From contig CANKXQ010000014.1 of the NCBI GenBank assembly GCA_947487745.1, positions 1-14,306 of the forward strand: a stretch of 14,306 nucleotides of DNA, written 5' to 3'. The position numbers and the translations under genes were made by a program. A model generated the notes under the pieces. It was not told the origin of the DNA and made no database searches. It saw nothing but the letters and a program-made list of their open reading frames with translations. The number at the start of each line of letters is the position of its first letter. Position 1 is the stretch's first letter. This document shows, one piece after another, positions 1-7,853 of this stretch. Source of the stretch: Spartobacteria bacterium (GTDB lineage Bacteria > Verrucomicrobiota > Verrucomicrobiia > Chthoniobacterales > Terrimicrobiaceae).

Positions 1-1035
1 CTCATTCGAAAAGCAAGCCGGCTGAAAGATGACGCTGCTCTTGCCATTGTGCTGAGCGTTTTCTTTGGGGCAGGCATCGCCATGCTCAGTGCAATCCAAC
101 AACTGCCCGGCGGGCAGGCAGCGGGGCTTGAGCGCTTGATTTACGGGAATCCCGCATCCATGACATCCGCCGATGCCTGGTTTGTGCTGCTGGCGTCGCT
201 GTTGGTTGCAGCGGTTTGCGGGTGTCTTTTCAAGGAATTCACCCTGCTCTGCTTCGACGAATCCTACGCACTCACGGCAGGCTGGCCCGTGCGTCCGCTC
301 GACGCGCTGCTCATGGGATTGGTTGTTTTAGTAACCATCGTGGGTCTTCAAACAGTCGGCATACTGCTGGTCGTGGCCTTGCTTGTCATTCCCCCAGCTG
401 CCGCGCGATTTTGGAGCGATGACCTGCGTGCGATGGCCCTCGTGGCGGCGGGAGCCGGGGCACTGAGTTCCATGGCAGGTGTGGTAGCCAGCGCGGTTTT
501 GCCCGGCCTTCCGACCGGTGCGCTGATCGTCCTTTCGGCCGCTCTCTTTTTTGGCGTGAGCCTGCTCATTGGGAAAAAACGGGGGCTCATCATTCGCCAT
601 CTCCTCGAGCGGGAGGCCGCGCGGCGGTTGAGACGGGAGCATGTCTTGCGTGCGATTTTCGAATGCGCCGAGGAGGGAAATCAGGTCGTGACCCTCGACC
701 AGATGCTCGCCAAGCGCCCTTGGAAAAAACAGGAACTCGCCTCGGAGATCAGCCTCCTGACGGATGAGGGGTTGCTCACCACAGATCCATCCGGTGCCAG
801 TTTTCAACTGAACGGTCGTGGAGATAGTGAAGCGAGACGGTTGGTTCGAAACCACCGCCTGTGGGAAATTTATCTTCTCAACCATGCGGATGTCGCCCCG
901 GCGCGGGTGGACCGTGATGCCGACCTCATCGAGCATGTCCTCGACCAGCGCTTGGTCGATGAACTGGAAGATCTCCTCGATGAAAAGGCTCGCGAGCGCC
1001 TCGTGCCGGGGAATCCTGAGAAAGGCCTGCCATGA
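1..1035 (+). CDS. Metal ABC transporter permease fused to a DtxR-type repressor domain (YtgCR-like), 5'-partial
   Basis: The reading frame is open from base 1, so the N-terminus lies off the left edge; 344 residues are visible. The first ~190 are a polytopic ABC-3 family (TroC/MntB/ZnuB) permease that moves Mn, Fe or Zn across the inner membrane; the stretch TVGILLVVALLVIPPAAARF is characteristic. From about base 590 the chain turns charged and becomes a DtxR/MntR-like module. A winged helix covers roughly bases 625-830 (REHVLRAIFE, then DEGLLT). A dimerisation/metal-binding part follows, with RNHRLWE at 847-867 and DADLIEH at 916-936. The chain ends without the SH3-like third domain of DtxR. 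The same permease-repressor fusion is known from Chlamydia YtgCR, where the repressor part is released by cleavage. The stop overlaps the next gene's start (ATGA). The fusion is seen directly; the identity of the metal is not known. Confidence 0.9.
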   Translation, partial: LIRKASRLKDDAALAIVLSVFFGAGIAMLSAIQQLPGGQAAGLERLIYGNPASMTSADAWFVLLASLLVAAVCGCLFKEFTLLCFDESYALTAGWPVRPLDALLMGLVVLVTIVGLQTVGILLVVALLVIPPAAARFWSDDLRAMALVAAGAGALSSMAGVVASAVLPGLPTGALIVLSAALFFGVSLLIGKKRGLIIRHLLEREAARRLRREHVLRAIFECAEEGNQVVTLDQMLAKRPWKKQELASEISLLTDEGLLTTDPSGASFQLNGRGDSEARRLVRNHRLWEIYLLNHADVAPARVDRDADLIEHVLDQRLVDELEDLLDEKARERLVPGNPEKGLP

Positions 1036-1940
1036 TCTGGACGGAACTCGACACATGGATCGTTCTCACTGGCGCATTGACGGCCATGGCCTGCGCGGTG
1101 CCCGGCGTTTTTCTGCTTCTGAACAAGCAAAGCATGCTCGGTGATGCAATCAGCCATGCGGTGTTGCCGGGCTTGGCGATCGGCTTTCTGGTCTCAGGTT
1201 CGCGGGATCCGCTTCCAATGTTTATTGGAGCTGTCCTTGCCGGACTTTTTACTGGCGTTGTCAGTGGAGTGATCGAGCGCCGTGGACGTGTCGAAGCCGG
1301 AGCCTCCCTTGGCGTGGTTTTTTGCAGCCTCTTCGCTCTGGGACTTATATTGATTCGCTTGGCGGCGGACCATGTGGACTTGGACCCCGGTTGCGTGCTG
1401 TATGGCGCGCTCGAACTTGCGGTGATCGACTCCGCCACCGTGCCTCGCATCGTCTGGCAATCCGGTGCCATTTTGATTCTGAACCTCTTTCTCGCCGGCG
1501 TCTTCTTCAAAGAACTCCAAGTTGTGGCTTTTGATCCCCGTTTTGCCAAGGCGAGCGGGATTCCCTCAGGCTTGATCCAGCAGGGACTCACCGTGGTTAC
1601 GGCCCTGACGACAGTCGTGGCCTTTGAAAGTGTCGGCAGTATTCTTGTCATCGCCATGCTCATCGTGCCAGGTGCCTCGGCCATGTTGCTGAGCCGAAGT
1701 GTCTCGGGAGTTCTGCTCTGGAGCCTCGTTGTGGCCATCAGCAGCGCTGTGCTGGGACATGTGTTAGCGATTTCGGTTGGACCGACCTGGCTGGGATTAT
1801 TGACGGGGCGTCATGATCTGGGCTCCTTGAGTTCCGCTGGAATGATGGCAGCCAGCGCGGGCGGAATTTTCTTCAGCCTCCTGGCCGCGTCGCGCCTTGC
1901 TCCGAGAGTTCGGAGTTCGTCGCAAAGACGCGCCGTGTGA
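1032..1940 (+). CDS. Metal ABC transporter permease (TroD/YtgD-like)
   Basis: This 302-residue, strongly hydrophobic protein is the second ABC-3 family permease of the metal uptake system and should pair with the fused permease encoded just upstream. Family features include the segment GDAISHAVLPGLAIGF near residues 38-53, the loop DPRFAKASGI in the second half, and a late stretch SVGSILVIAMLIVPGASAML. The length is normal for TroD/YtgD proteins. The start ATG overlaps the preceding stop (ATGA at 1032-1035), implying translational coupling and one transcript. The C-terminal ~15 residues are Arg/Ser-rich and cytoplasmic, with no repressor domain. The substrate (Fe, Mn or Zn) cannot be read from the sequence. 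It is the last gene of the metal operon here, because the next gene starts after a 60-bp gap and belongs to another system. Confidence 0.92.
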   Translation: MIWTELDTWIVLTGALTAMACAVPGVFLLLNKQSMLGDAISHAVLPGLAIGFLVSGSRDPLPMFIGAVLAGLFTGVVSGVIERRGRVEAGASLGVVFCSLFALGLILIRLAADHVDLDPGCVLYGALELAVIDSATVPRIVWQSGAILILNLFLAGVFFKELQVVAFDPRFAKASGIPSGLIQQGLTVVTALTTVVAFESVGSILVIAMLIVPGASAMLLSRSVSGVLLWSLVVAISSAVLGHVLAISVGPTWLGLLTGRHDLGSLSSAGMMAASAGGIFFSLLAASRLAPRVRSSSQRRAV

Positions 1941-2000
1941 AGATCGGGCAGAGGCTTTTGCTTCCCCCGCTCGGGCGTGTCGGGCTAAACTGAGAATTGC

Positions 2001-2939
2001 ATGATCAAGGTCGAAAAACTCACAAAGCGCTTCGGTGGATTTACCGCTGTGAATGGCATCGATTTTGAGGTGCAAAAGGGCGAGATCGTGGGATTTCTCG
2101 GACCAAACGGCGCGGGCAAAAGCACAACGATGCGGATGCTTTCAGGCTTCCTACCCCCCACCTCTGGCAAGGCTGAGGTCGCTGGATTCGATGTGTTTGC
2201 AGACTCACTCCGCGCGCGGGAGCACATCGGCTACATGCCAGAAAGCGTCCCGCTTTACACCGATATGCGGGTTCATGAGTTCCTTCGCTACCGTGCGGCC
2301 CTCAAGGGGGTTCCAGGCCGCCGCCTCAAGGAGCGCGTCGGCGATGTGCTGGAGCTTTGCGGGCTGCAGGATGTTGAAAAAAAGATCATCGGCAACCTGT
2401 CCAAAGGCTACCGGCAACGCGTGGGATTGGCGGATGCCATGAGCCACGAGCCAGACCTCCTGATTCTCGACGAGCCAACCATCGGATTGGACCCGAATCA
2501 AATACGACTTGTTCGCGACTTGATTCGCAATCTACGCCGCCACCACACCATCCTTCTTTCGACCCATATTCTTCCCGAGGGGGAGATGCTCTGCTCACGG
2601 GTCATCATCATTAACAAAGGCGGCATCGAAGCATTGGACACGCCTCAAAATCTCCGCGCCCACTTGGGACAAGCCGGACACATTCTTTTCGATGCCATCG
2701 TGCCGGATGCCCAAGCGGCGGCATCCGCTCTCCGCGCACTCGAATCCGTGCAAAGCGTGTCACACCGCGCGGATGGCGAGTGGACTGTTTTCACCATCCA
2801 TCCCGCTCCGAGTCACGATCCCCGGGAATCGCTTTACCGCCATGCGGTGGATAATAAATGGAGGATTCGCGAGATCAGTCGTCCGCCGGTCTCCTTAGAG
2901 CAGGTTTTTGCCGAAGTCACCGGAGGGGAGGAAATCTGA
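2001..2939 (+). CDS. ABC transporter ATP-binding protein, GldA-like
   Basis: This 312-residue ATPase probably energises the membrane complex made by the following genes. Walker A GPNGAGKST is at residues 34-42, the signature LSKGYRQRV at 133-141, Walker B LLILDEP at 153-159 and the switch His in STHI at 189. The signature carries SKGY in place of SGGQ, as in ABC-2-type exporters, GldA and CcmA/NatA-like ATPases. About 100 C-terminal residues beyond the ATPase core are typical of this subfamily. Bacteroidota use gldA with gldF and gldG for gliding; in other phyla the same trio occurs without known motility. Here the ABC-2 permease and GldG-like protein follow directly. The start has no clear Shine-Dalgarno. 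The ATPase family is certain; gliding is not implied. Confidence 0.93.
   Translation: MIKVEKLTKRFGGFTAVNGIDFEVQKGEIVGFLGPNGAGKSTTMRMLSGFLPPTSGKAEVAGFDVFADSLRAREHIGYMPESVPLYTDMRVHEFLRYRAALKGVPGRRLKERVGDVLELCGLQDVEKKIIGNLSKGYRQRVGLADAMSHEPDLLILDEPTIGLDPNQIRLVRDLIRNLRRHHTILLSTHILPEGEMLCSRVIIINKGGIEALDTPQNLRAHLGQAGHILFDAIVPDAQAAASALRALESVQSVSHRADGEWTVFTIHPAPSHDPRESLYRHAVDNKWRIREISRPPVSLEQVFAEVTGGEEI
2922..2931 (+). promoter_or_regulatory. Ribosome binding site for the ABC-2 permease
   Basis: GGAGGGGAGG lies inside the end of the ATPase gene, 12 bases before the ATG at 2944. It supports that ATG over an in-frame start about 36 bases upstream, which would give a charged N-terminal tail not expected for this family. 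It is one of the few good Shine-Dalgarno matches in the window. Confidence 0.55.
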
Positions 2940-2943
2940 CGCT

Positions 2944-3699
2944 ATGAGAAAGTTTTTGATCTTATTCGGGCGCGAGGTTTCCAGCGCGTTTCACCAACCT
3001 CTGGCCTATGTCGTGCTGTTTTTCTTCCTCATCGTCACAGGCTTCAATTTCCAAGCGGGCGTCACACTTCTCAACACCGGGGCGGGAACTGTCACAATGG
3101 TGCAGGCATTTTTCAACACCGTCTATTTTTGGTTCCCCTTCGTGCTGGTTTTTCCACTCATCACCATGCGGGTCTTCGCCGAGGAGGCAAAAATGGGAAC
3201 GATCGAAACGCTCATGACAGCGCCAGTGAAGGATTCTCAAGTCGTCCTGGCCAAATACGCCGGATGTTTGTTTTTCTACCTCATCCTCTGGGCACCCAGC
3301 CTCATTTACTTTGTTGTTTTTCAGGAAATCACCGGCGTGAAAGCCGCAGGCGCGGTCGGGAGCTATGTCGGAGCCTACGGCATGCTGGTTCTCATGGGGC
3401 TTCTTTTCACAGCTATTGGCTGTCTGGCCTCCGCGCTCACGGATAATCAGATCGTGGCTGCCATTATTTCCTTCGCGGCGATTCTGGGATTCTTTTTTCT
3501 GGGACTCCTTTCGTTTCTTTTGCCATCCACAGGCACATTTTTGCGCGAGCTGACTTATTATTTGTCGCCCGTTGAACACATGATGGATTTTTCGCAGGGG
3601 CTTTTCGACACGAGGCCGGTGGTTTTTTACATCAGCTCCACCCTCTTGGTCCTCTTCGCAACCTTTCACATTTTTCAATACCGCCGCTGGAAATCATGA
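2944..3699 (+). CDS. ABC-2 type permease, GldF-like
   Basis: This 251-residue integral membrane protein has about six hydrophobic segments, near residues 20-38, 60-77, 105-128, 142-165, 170-193 and 227-245. The motif EEAKMGTIETLMTAPV (80-95), just after the second membrane segment, is the hallmark of the ABC-2 permease group that includes GldF and NosY-like proteins. It should form the membrane channel driven by the ATPase encoded upstream. The ATG at 2944 was chosen because it is preceded by a purine-rich ribosome site and gives the expected start MRKFLILFGREVSS. The stop overlaps the ATG of the GldG-like gene by four bases (ATGA), so the two products are probably made in fixed ratio. The substrate is unknown. 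Confidence 0.9.
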   Translation: MRKFLILFGREVSSAFHQPLAYVVLFFFLIVTGFNFQAGVTLLNTGAGTVTMVQAFFNTVYFWFPFVLVFPLITMRVFAEEAKMGTIETLMTAPVKDSQVVLAKYAGCLFFYLILWAPSLIYFVVFQEITGVKAAGAVGSYVGAYGMLVLMGLLFTAIGCLASALTDNQIVAAIISFAAILGFFFLGLLSFLLPSTGTFLRELTYYLSPVEHMMDFSQGLFDTRPVVFYISSTLLVLFATFHIFQYRRWKS

Positions 3700-5159
3700 A
3701 GCCGCCGCGCACTGGAATCAAAGTCAGCATCGGCCTGCAAATTGTGGCTGTGCTGGTGATTTATGCATTGGTGAACTACCTCAGCTTCCTGCACTACGAA
3801 CGGAGGGATTTCTCCCGCTCGCAGAAGTTTTCACTCGCTGGGCAGACCCGTGCGGTGCTGAAAGAATTCAAAAAACCGCTCGAGGTCATCATCATTTCCT
3901 CCCCCACTTTTCTATCGCCGGTGAGCCAGATTTTCGGAGACCTGCGGAGTCTCATGAACGAGGTTCTTTTTAACAAACGCGAGGGCTTGAGAATCGAGTA
4001 TGTGGATCCAACGCGGAATCTTTCGCGCATCCAGGATTTGCAGGCGAAATACAAGCTCACCAGCTTGGACAACCTCATCATTCTCGACTACGAGGGGCGT
4101 CACCGCCTTTTGAATATCGCCGAGATGGGAGACTTCGACCTCACTCCCCTCGCCCAAGGCGGGCAACCGGTTCTGCTCGCTTTCCGTGGCGAGCAAGTGC
4201 TCACAAGCGCGCTTCTGGCCCTCCTCAAGCCGGATTCCGAGACCGTTTATTTTCTGACAGGCCATGGGGAGCCATCAGCCGATCGAGAACTCTCGAATCT
4301 CTCCGAGGCCATCAGCCAGCAGAATGCCGTCGTCAAAACCCTCTCCTTGTCATCCGCCGATGCGATACCTCCTGATGCGTCCGCGCTGATCCTGGTGGCC
4401 CTGAAATCAGACCTCGATGAGCGCGAGGAGGCTGTCCTCGGCGCATGGCTGCGAGAGGGCGGTAAAATGCTCGTCCTACTCGATCCCAACAGTTCCACGC
4501 CTCGCCTGCACGCGTTGCTGGCGAATTCGGGCATTATTCCTCGCGACGACCGCGTGCTGCGATTGATCCAGCTTCCCTTGGCCACTGGAATCCTGCGCGA
4601 TGTCACGGCCCATGTTTTGCCGAATGCCGAGGTAACCCGCCGTCTTGAGGGGATGAATATTCTTTTCCCCGGAGCCACGCAGTCCCTGGGGTTCGACCAA
4701 CCCCTCGCCCAGCAGGAAAAAATCCGCATCCGCCCGCTTGTGGAAGCCGCCGAAGAATTCTGGGGAGAAACTGCCTACCTCCCGAATCAACCCGGAGGCG
4801 TGGCCTACCAAGACGGGATCGACAACGGACAACCGCTAATCATCGGAGCCTCCGCAGACCGCGATGCCGTGGAGAACGACCGTGTCGGCATTCAAAGTTC
4901 CCGCCTGATCGTCATGGGATCATCCCAATTCGCGTTCGATGCCGGACTCAGTCGGCCAGGTCTCGACCTCATTGTTGGCTGCGTGAATTCACTCATCGAC
5001 CGTGGCAGCGTCAGCGGCATCACTCCCAAAAACGCAACCCGCTTTGCGCTCCAACTCACCGACATTCAGCTGTCGCGTCTCGCGCTGCTGGTCATTGTCG
5101 GCATCCCGGCCCTAGCCGCTGTTTTGGGGCTTTTGGCTTGGTTGCGACGCCGCGCATGA
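3696..5159 (+). CDS. GldG-like ABC auxiliary protein
   Basis: This 487-residue protein is anchored at both ends: one membrane helix near residues 10-30 and another near 460-483, followed by a short Arg-rich tail. The large middle part should face the periplasm. It contains FLTGHGE at 186-192, a conserved feature of the GldG / ABC-type uncharacterised transport family (Pfam ABC_transp_aux class), and a later segment with GGKMLVLLDP. The length is close to other GldG-type proteins. It sits in the classical order ATPase, permease, GldG and overlaps both neighbours through ATGA junctions. The family role is an accessory subunit of an ABC complex whose substrate is undefined; in Bacteroidota it is tied to gliding. 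I see no frameshift or missing part. Confidence 0.87.
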   Translation: MKPPRTGIKVSIGLQIVAVLVIYALVNYLSFLHYERRDFSRSQKFSLAGQTRAVLKEFKKPLEVIIISSPTFLSPVSQIFGDLRSLMNEVLFNKREGLRIEYVDPTRNLSRIQDLQAKYKLTSLDNLIILDYEGRHRLLNIAEMGDFDLTPLAQGGQPVLLAFRGEQVLTSALLALLKPDSETVYFLTGHGEPSADRELSNLSEAISQQNAVVKTLSLSSADAIPPDASALILVALKSDLDEREEAVLGAWLREGGKMLVLLDPNSSTPRLHALLANSGIIPRDDRVLRLIQLPLATGILRDVTAHVLPNAEVTRRLEGMNILFPGATQSLGFDQPLAQQEKIRIRPLVEAAEEFWGETAYLPNQPGGVAYQDGIDNGQPLIIGASADRDAVENDRVGIQSSRLIVMGSSQFAFDAGLSRPGLDLIVGCVNSLIDRGSVSGITPKNATRFALQLTDIQLSRLALLVIVGIPALAAVLGLLAWLRRRA

Positions 5160-6481
5160 GCCGGATTTCGACCATCCTCCTCCTGCTCGCCGCCATTGGA
5201 CTTGCGGTGTTTGTTGGAACAACACACCGCTGGCGTTTCTCCACAGAGCGCATCATCCAACCGGGCTCCGCCTTGTTTCAATTCGACCCGGAGACCATCT
5301 CCGGCATCAGCATCAAAAACGGCGATCAATCCTTTCGCATCCAACGCTCGAACGATGGCTGGCATCTCACGAAAGGTCTCGAGGACACGGCTTCCCCGGA
5401 GGCCATCAATGCGCTCATCCAAACCGCGCTGGAGACTCCCGTTCTCGACCGCATCGATGCCACGGAAATCCGGGATGATAAAAACCTCGCGGGCTACGGA
5501 GTTCTCAAAAGCAGCCTGCAAATTGACTTCAAAGGCGACTTGCCTCGCTCCCTGCTCATTGGAAAGACAAGCCCCGACGGCACCCGCCAGTATGTCGCAT
5601 TTGAGAATTCCAAAACTGTTTATCTTATCCCAAGAGACATCGTTCGCCTCATCACGCTCCCGATCGAAAAATACCGCGACCGGCGACTTCTGCCGCTCGA
5701 TCCCTCCCAGATCGAACGCATTGTGTTCCGCAAAGGCAACTCCAGCCTTGAACTGGAGCGCGAGGCGGATGGTTGGAAAATCCTCCGCCCCTTGACCGCT
5801 CCAGCCGATGACGCCGCCGTGGATGAACTGCTCTCGAAAATCCACGCCCTGCGGCTCGAGAACTTTGGGCTTGAGATCAAGCCCGAGTCGCCGGGAGATT
5901 CCCGCATCGACTCATCTGCGGAAGCAGAGTTTTTTACCAGCACCAATAAGTCACCTCATGCGATAAGGATTTCAAAACCCACTGCGGATGGAGCCGCAAC
6001 GGTCCGCTTGGACCCGAGAAAGATCAGCGGCACGGTTTCAGGCAATGCCGCCCCCCTCATTGGACCCGATCTCGAAAGCCTCCGCGACACAGCACTCTTC
6101 CGGATCAATCTCGACCTTGTCGATGTCATCCGAATCCAAACCAACGACACCCAGCGAGACATCACTCGCACCCGCGAAGGTTGGTCCGACAACGCTCCAC
6201 ACATCCAAGATATCGCAAAAACGCTGGCTCGAACGAAGGTCGTGAACCGCCTACCCGCCACGCCATCCGAAATCGAGAAATGCGGACTCGGCACACCTCA
6301 AAAACGAATCACCTTCCTTGCCAAGCTGTCCGAAAACACACCGGAGGCCACCGCTGGAGAGCATATGGTAGCCAGTCTGGCCATCGGAACCCCGCTGACC
6401 GATGGACGCCTTCCCATCCAAATCGAAGGAACTCCCGAAATCCGTCTCGTGCCCGCCGAACTGCTGGAGTTCTTGCCTTAG
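5156..6481 (+). CDS. DUF4340 domain-containing protein
   Basis: This 441-residue protein has one N-terminal membrane helix (about residues 5-21) and a long hydrophilic, probably periplasmic, remainder. The repeated pattern of a short beta stretch followed by a DGWHLT or DGWKIL turn is typical of DUF4340, a domain found next to GldG-like genes in many bacteria. The ATG at 5156 was chosen because it forms an ATGA overlap with the preceding stop and starts the signal-anchor directly; an earlier in-frame non-ATG codon adds only six residues. The gene closes the four-gene cassette. Its end overlaps the end of the convergent pgl gene by four bases. The molecular function is unknown; the link to the ABC complex rests on gene order. 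Confidence 0.85.
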   Translation: MSRISTILLLLAAIGLAVFVGTTHRWRFSTERIIQPGSALFQFDPETISGISIKNGDQSFRIQRSNDGWHLTKGLEDTASPEAINALIQTALETPVLDRIDATEIRDDKNLAGYGVLKSSLQIDFKGDLPRSLLIGKTSPDGTRQYVAFENSKTVYLIPRDIVRLITLPIEKYRDRRLLPLDPSQIERIVFRKGNSSLELEREADGWKILRPLTAPADDAAVDELLSKIHALRLENFGLEIKPESPGDSRIDSSAEAEFFTSTNKSPHAIRISKPTADGAATVRLDPRKISGTVSGNAAPLIGPDLESLRDTALFRINLDLVDVIRIQTNDTQRDITRTREGWSDNAPHIQDIAKTLARTKVVNRLPATPSEIEKCGLGTPQKRITFLAKLSENTPEATAGEHMVASLAIGTPLTDGRLPIQIEGTPEIRLVPAELLEFLP

Positions 6482-7173
6482 GCCGAAATCTCCGCTGCCG
6501 CCGGGGCATCTGCCAAAAGAGTGGCATTGGCCTGCTCAATCGGCCCTGCAGGAATACCAGCATCCCCCGCGAGCAGGCGGGGCACCATGGGAGACTTCTC
6601 CGCTCCGGTCACAACCCAAAGGATGTGGCGACTGCGATTCAAAATGGGATAAGTAAGAGTCATACGACGACGGTTTTGATAAACACCCGTCAGCGCCACT
6701 TCGGCGTCGTGCACATGGCATACCGCGTCGCCGGGAATGAGCGATGCCGTGTGTCCATCAGGCCCGAGACCAAGGTGGACAAGGTCGATCACAGCGGGAT
6801 TTCCACAAATGCCATTCAGCAACGCCGTATAATCACGGCAGGCCTGATCCAAATCCACAGACTCCACCGGCATGGCATGGATCTGATGTTCAGGAATCGG
6901 AGCATGGGAAAGAAGACTCTCGCGCAGATGGGTCAGGTTGCGGTCCTTATCTCCCGCCGGAGCGATGCGCTCGTCCACTTGCACCACATGCACATTCGCC
7001 CAAGGCATTTCCTCATTGGCAAGAGCCCGCAGCATCTGCCAAGGCGTGCGCCCCCCGCTCACAGCTATCACAAACCGTCCACGAACCGCCACAGCACCGC
7101 GGGCATCGGAGGCAATAATCTGAGCGGCTCGCGCCGCGACATCGTCAGAAGTGCTGAGAATTTCCGTTTTCAT
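6478..7173 (-). CDS. pgl: 6-phosphogluconolactonase
   Basis: This 231-residue cytosolic enzyme hydrolyses 6-phosphoglucono-lactone to 6-phosphogluconate in the oxidative pentose phosphate pathway. It belongs to the SugarP_isomerase fold shared with NagB. The phosphate-binding turn SGGRTP is at residues 39-44, VDERIAP at 66-72, and GLGPDGHTASLIPG at 135-148. The DGHTAS form with its catalytic His (H141) marks it as a lactonase, not a glucosamine-6-phosphate deaminase, which has a different sequence there. Length fits the DevB/Pgl family. It is read against the preceding cassette and shares four bases with it tail to tail. No zwf or gnd lies in the window, so pathway partners are elsewhere. No convincing Shine-Dalgarno precedes the ATG. 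Confidence 0.92.
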   Translation of the reverse strand: MKTEILSTSDDVAARAAQIIASDARGAVAVRGRFVIAVSGGRTPWQMLRALANEEMPWANVHVVQVDERIAPAGDKDRNLTHLRESLLSHAPIPEHQIHAMPVESVDLDQACRDYTALLNGICGNPAVIDLVHLGLGPDGHTASLIPGDAVCHVHDAEVALTGVYQNRRRMTLTYPILNRSRHILWVVTGAEKSPMVPRLLAGDAGIPAGPIEQANATLLADAPAAAEISA

Positions 7174-7343
7174 ATTTGAACGATCAGGCTACCGATTTTT
7201 CAAAAAACAACAACGCGGGAAAATCGTTCAGCTCGATGGCGCTCGGAAATTTTAATGGACGACGCAGGCCCGGTCGCAAATGCACCCGCCACCGTCCGCT
7301 TGAAAGCCAAGGGGGGTGAAAGATCGCGGTATTCGAAATCGGA

Positions 7344-7505
7344 TTAGTTTTTGCTGGTGATGAAATGCAGGAATGCGCGGCGTGCGGCCACGACTTGAAT
7401 AAGGCCCAAGACCAACACAAGCAGAACAGGAGGCTGAAGCAAGGCGGCGGCACCAAAGAAAAAGAAATTGAAAGCCGCGATATAAACACTGACTGGATTT
7501 GTCAT
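7344..7505 (-). CDS. Possible small membrane protein, 53 residues
   Basis: Translation gives a very hydrophobic 53-residue peptide: MTNPVSVYIAAFNFFFFG, then a Leu/Val-rich stretch around residues 22-40, then a basic end (ARRAFLHFITSKN). This would fit one or two membrane segments with a positively charged cytoplasmic tail. It has an ATG, a TAA stop and GC-rich third positions, and lies upstream of pgl on the same strand with a 170-bp gap. The opposite strand also holds a short ORF (7365-7511) giving a hydrophilic peptide starting MQECAACGHD; I prefer the membrane version because it looks more like a protein. I see no good ribosome site and do not recognise a family. The 7174-7343 gap below it shows no gene I can support. 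Confidence 0.42.
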   Translation of the reverse strand: MTNPVSVYIAAFNFFFFGAAALLQPPVLLVLVLGLIQVVAARRAFLHFITSKN

Positions 7506-7587
7506 GACTAGAAAAAATCTGAGGTGGAAATATGAAAAACTCCGCTTGTCGACGGAGGAAATTTTTCCGGGCTGATTACAAATAAAA

Positions 7588-7601
7588 TCACCGATCGGTG
7601 A
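7588..7601. promoter_or_regulatory. Perfect 14-bp palindrome, possible operator
   Basis: TCACCGATCGGTGA reads the same on both strands and lies in an AT-rich pocket about 85 bases upstream of the possible small membrane gene. The size and symmetry suit a dimeric helix-turn-helix repressor such as a TetR-type protein, but no regulator gene is adjacent. The function is inference. Confidence 0.35.
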
Positions 7602-7773
7602 GAATAATTGTTAGCAGCAGGTTCGCTTGGCTGAAAGGCTGCTGGGCTACGACGGCGGTGATGATTCGGTGAGTGCGATCATTTCGGAGAGTGATGGCGT
7701 GCTCGGCGTGGAATGGCTTGGCCAGCCGGTCGACGATCCCTTTGCTGGCCCTGGCGGGGTTCCGCAACTTGCA

Positions 7774-7799
7774 ATACCAAAATCCGACATACCAAAATC
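7774..7799. repeat. Two direct copies of an 11-bp repeat, period 15
   Basis: ATACCAAAATC occurs at 7774-7784 and again at 7789-7799, separated by CGAC. On the minus strand the unit reads as a Ser-Asp-Phe-Gly type peptide, a style of short-period intergenic repeat I recall from verrucomicrobial genomes. It may be a remnant of a longer array. Confidence 0.5.
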
Positions 7800-7853
7800 G
7801 ATCGCTTTCGGTGACTTTTTTGTCCTGCACCCTTTCGACTCCTGGAATGTGGC

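Noticed and set aside
6181..7179. 332-residue plus-strand open frame
   Set aside because: It runs antisense over pgl and overlaps the end of DUF4340; the product is His/Arg-rich with no domain.
7184..7489. 101-residue minus-strand open frame
   Set aside because: It is Pro/Ser-rich and overlaps the more plausible 53-residue membrane peptide in a different frame.
7542..7559. Hairpin CTCCG...CGGAG near the small membrane gene
   Set aside because: The stem is only five pairs with an eight-base loop and no T-run in the right place.
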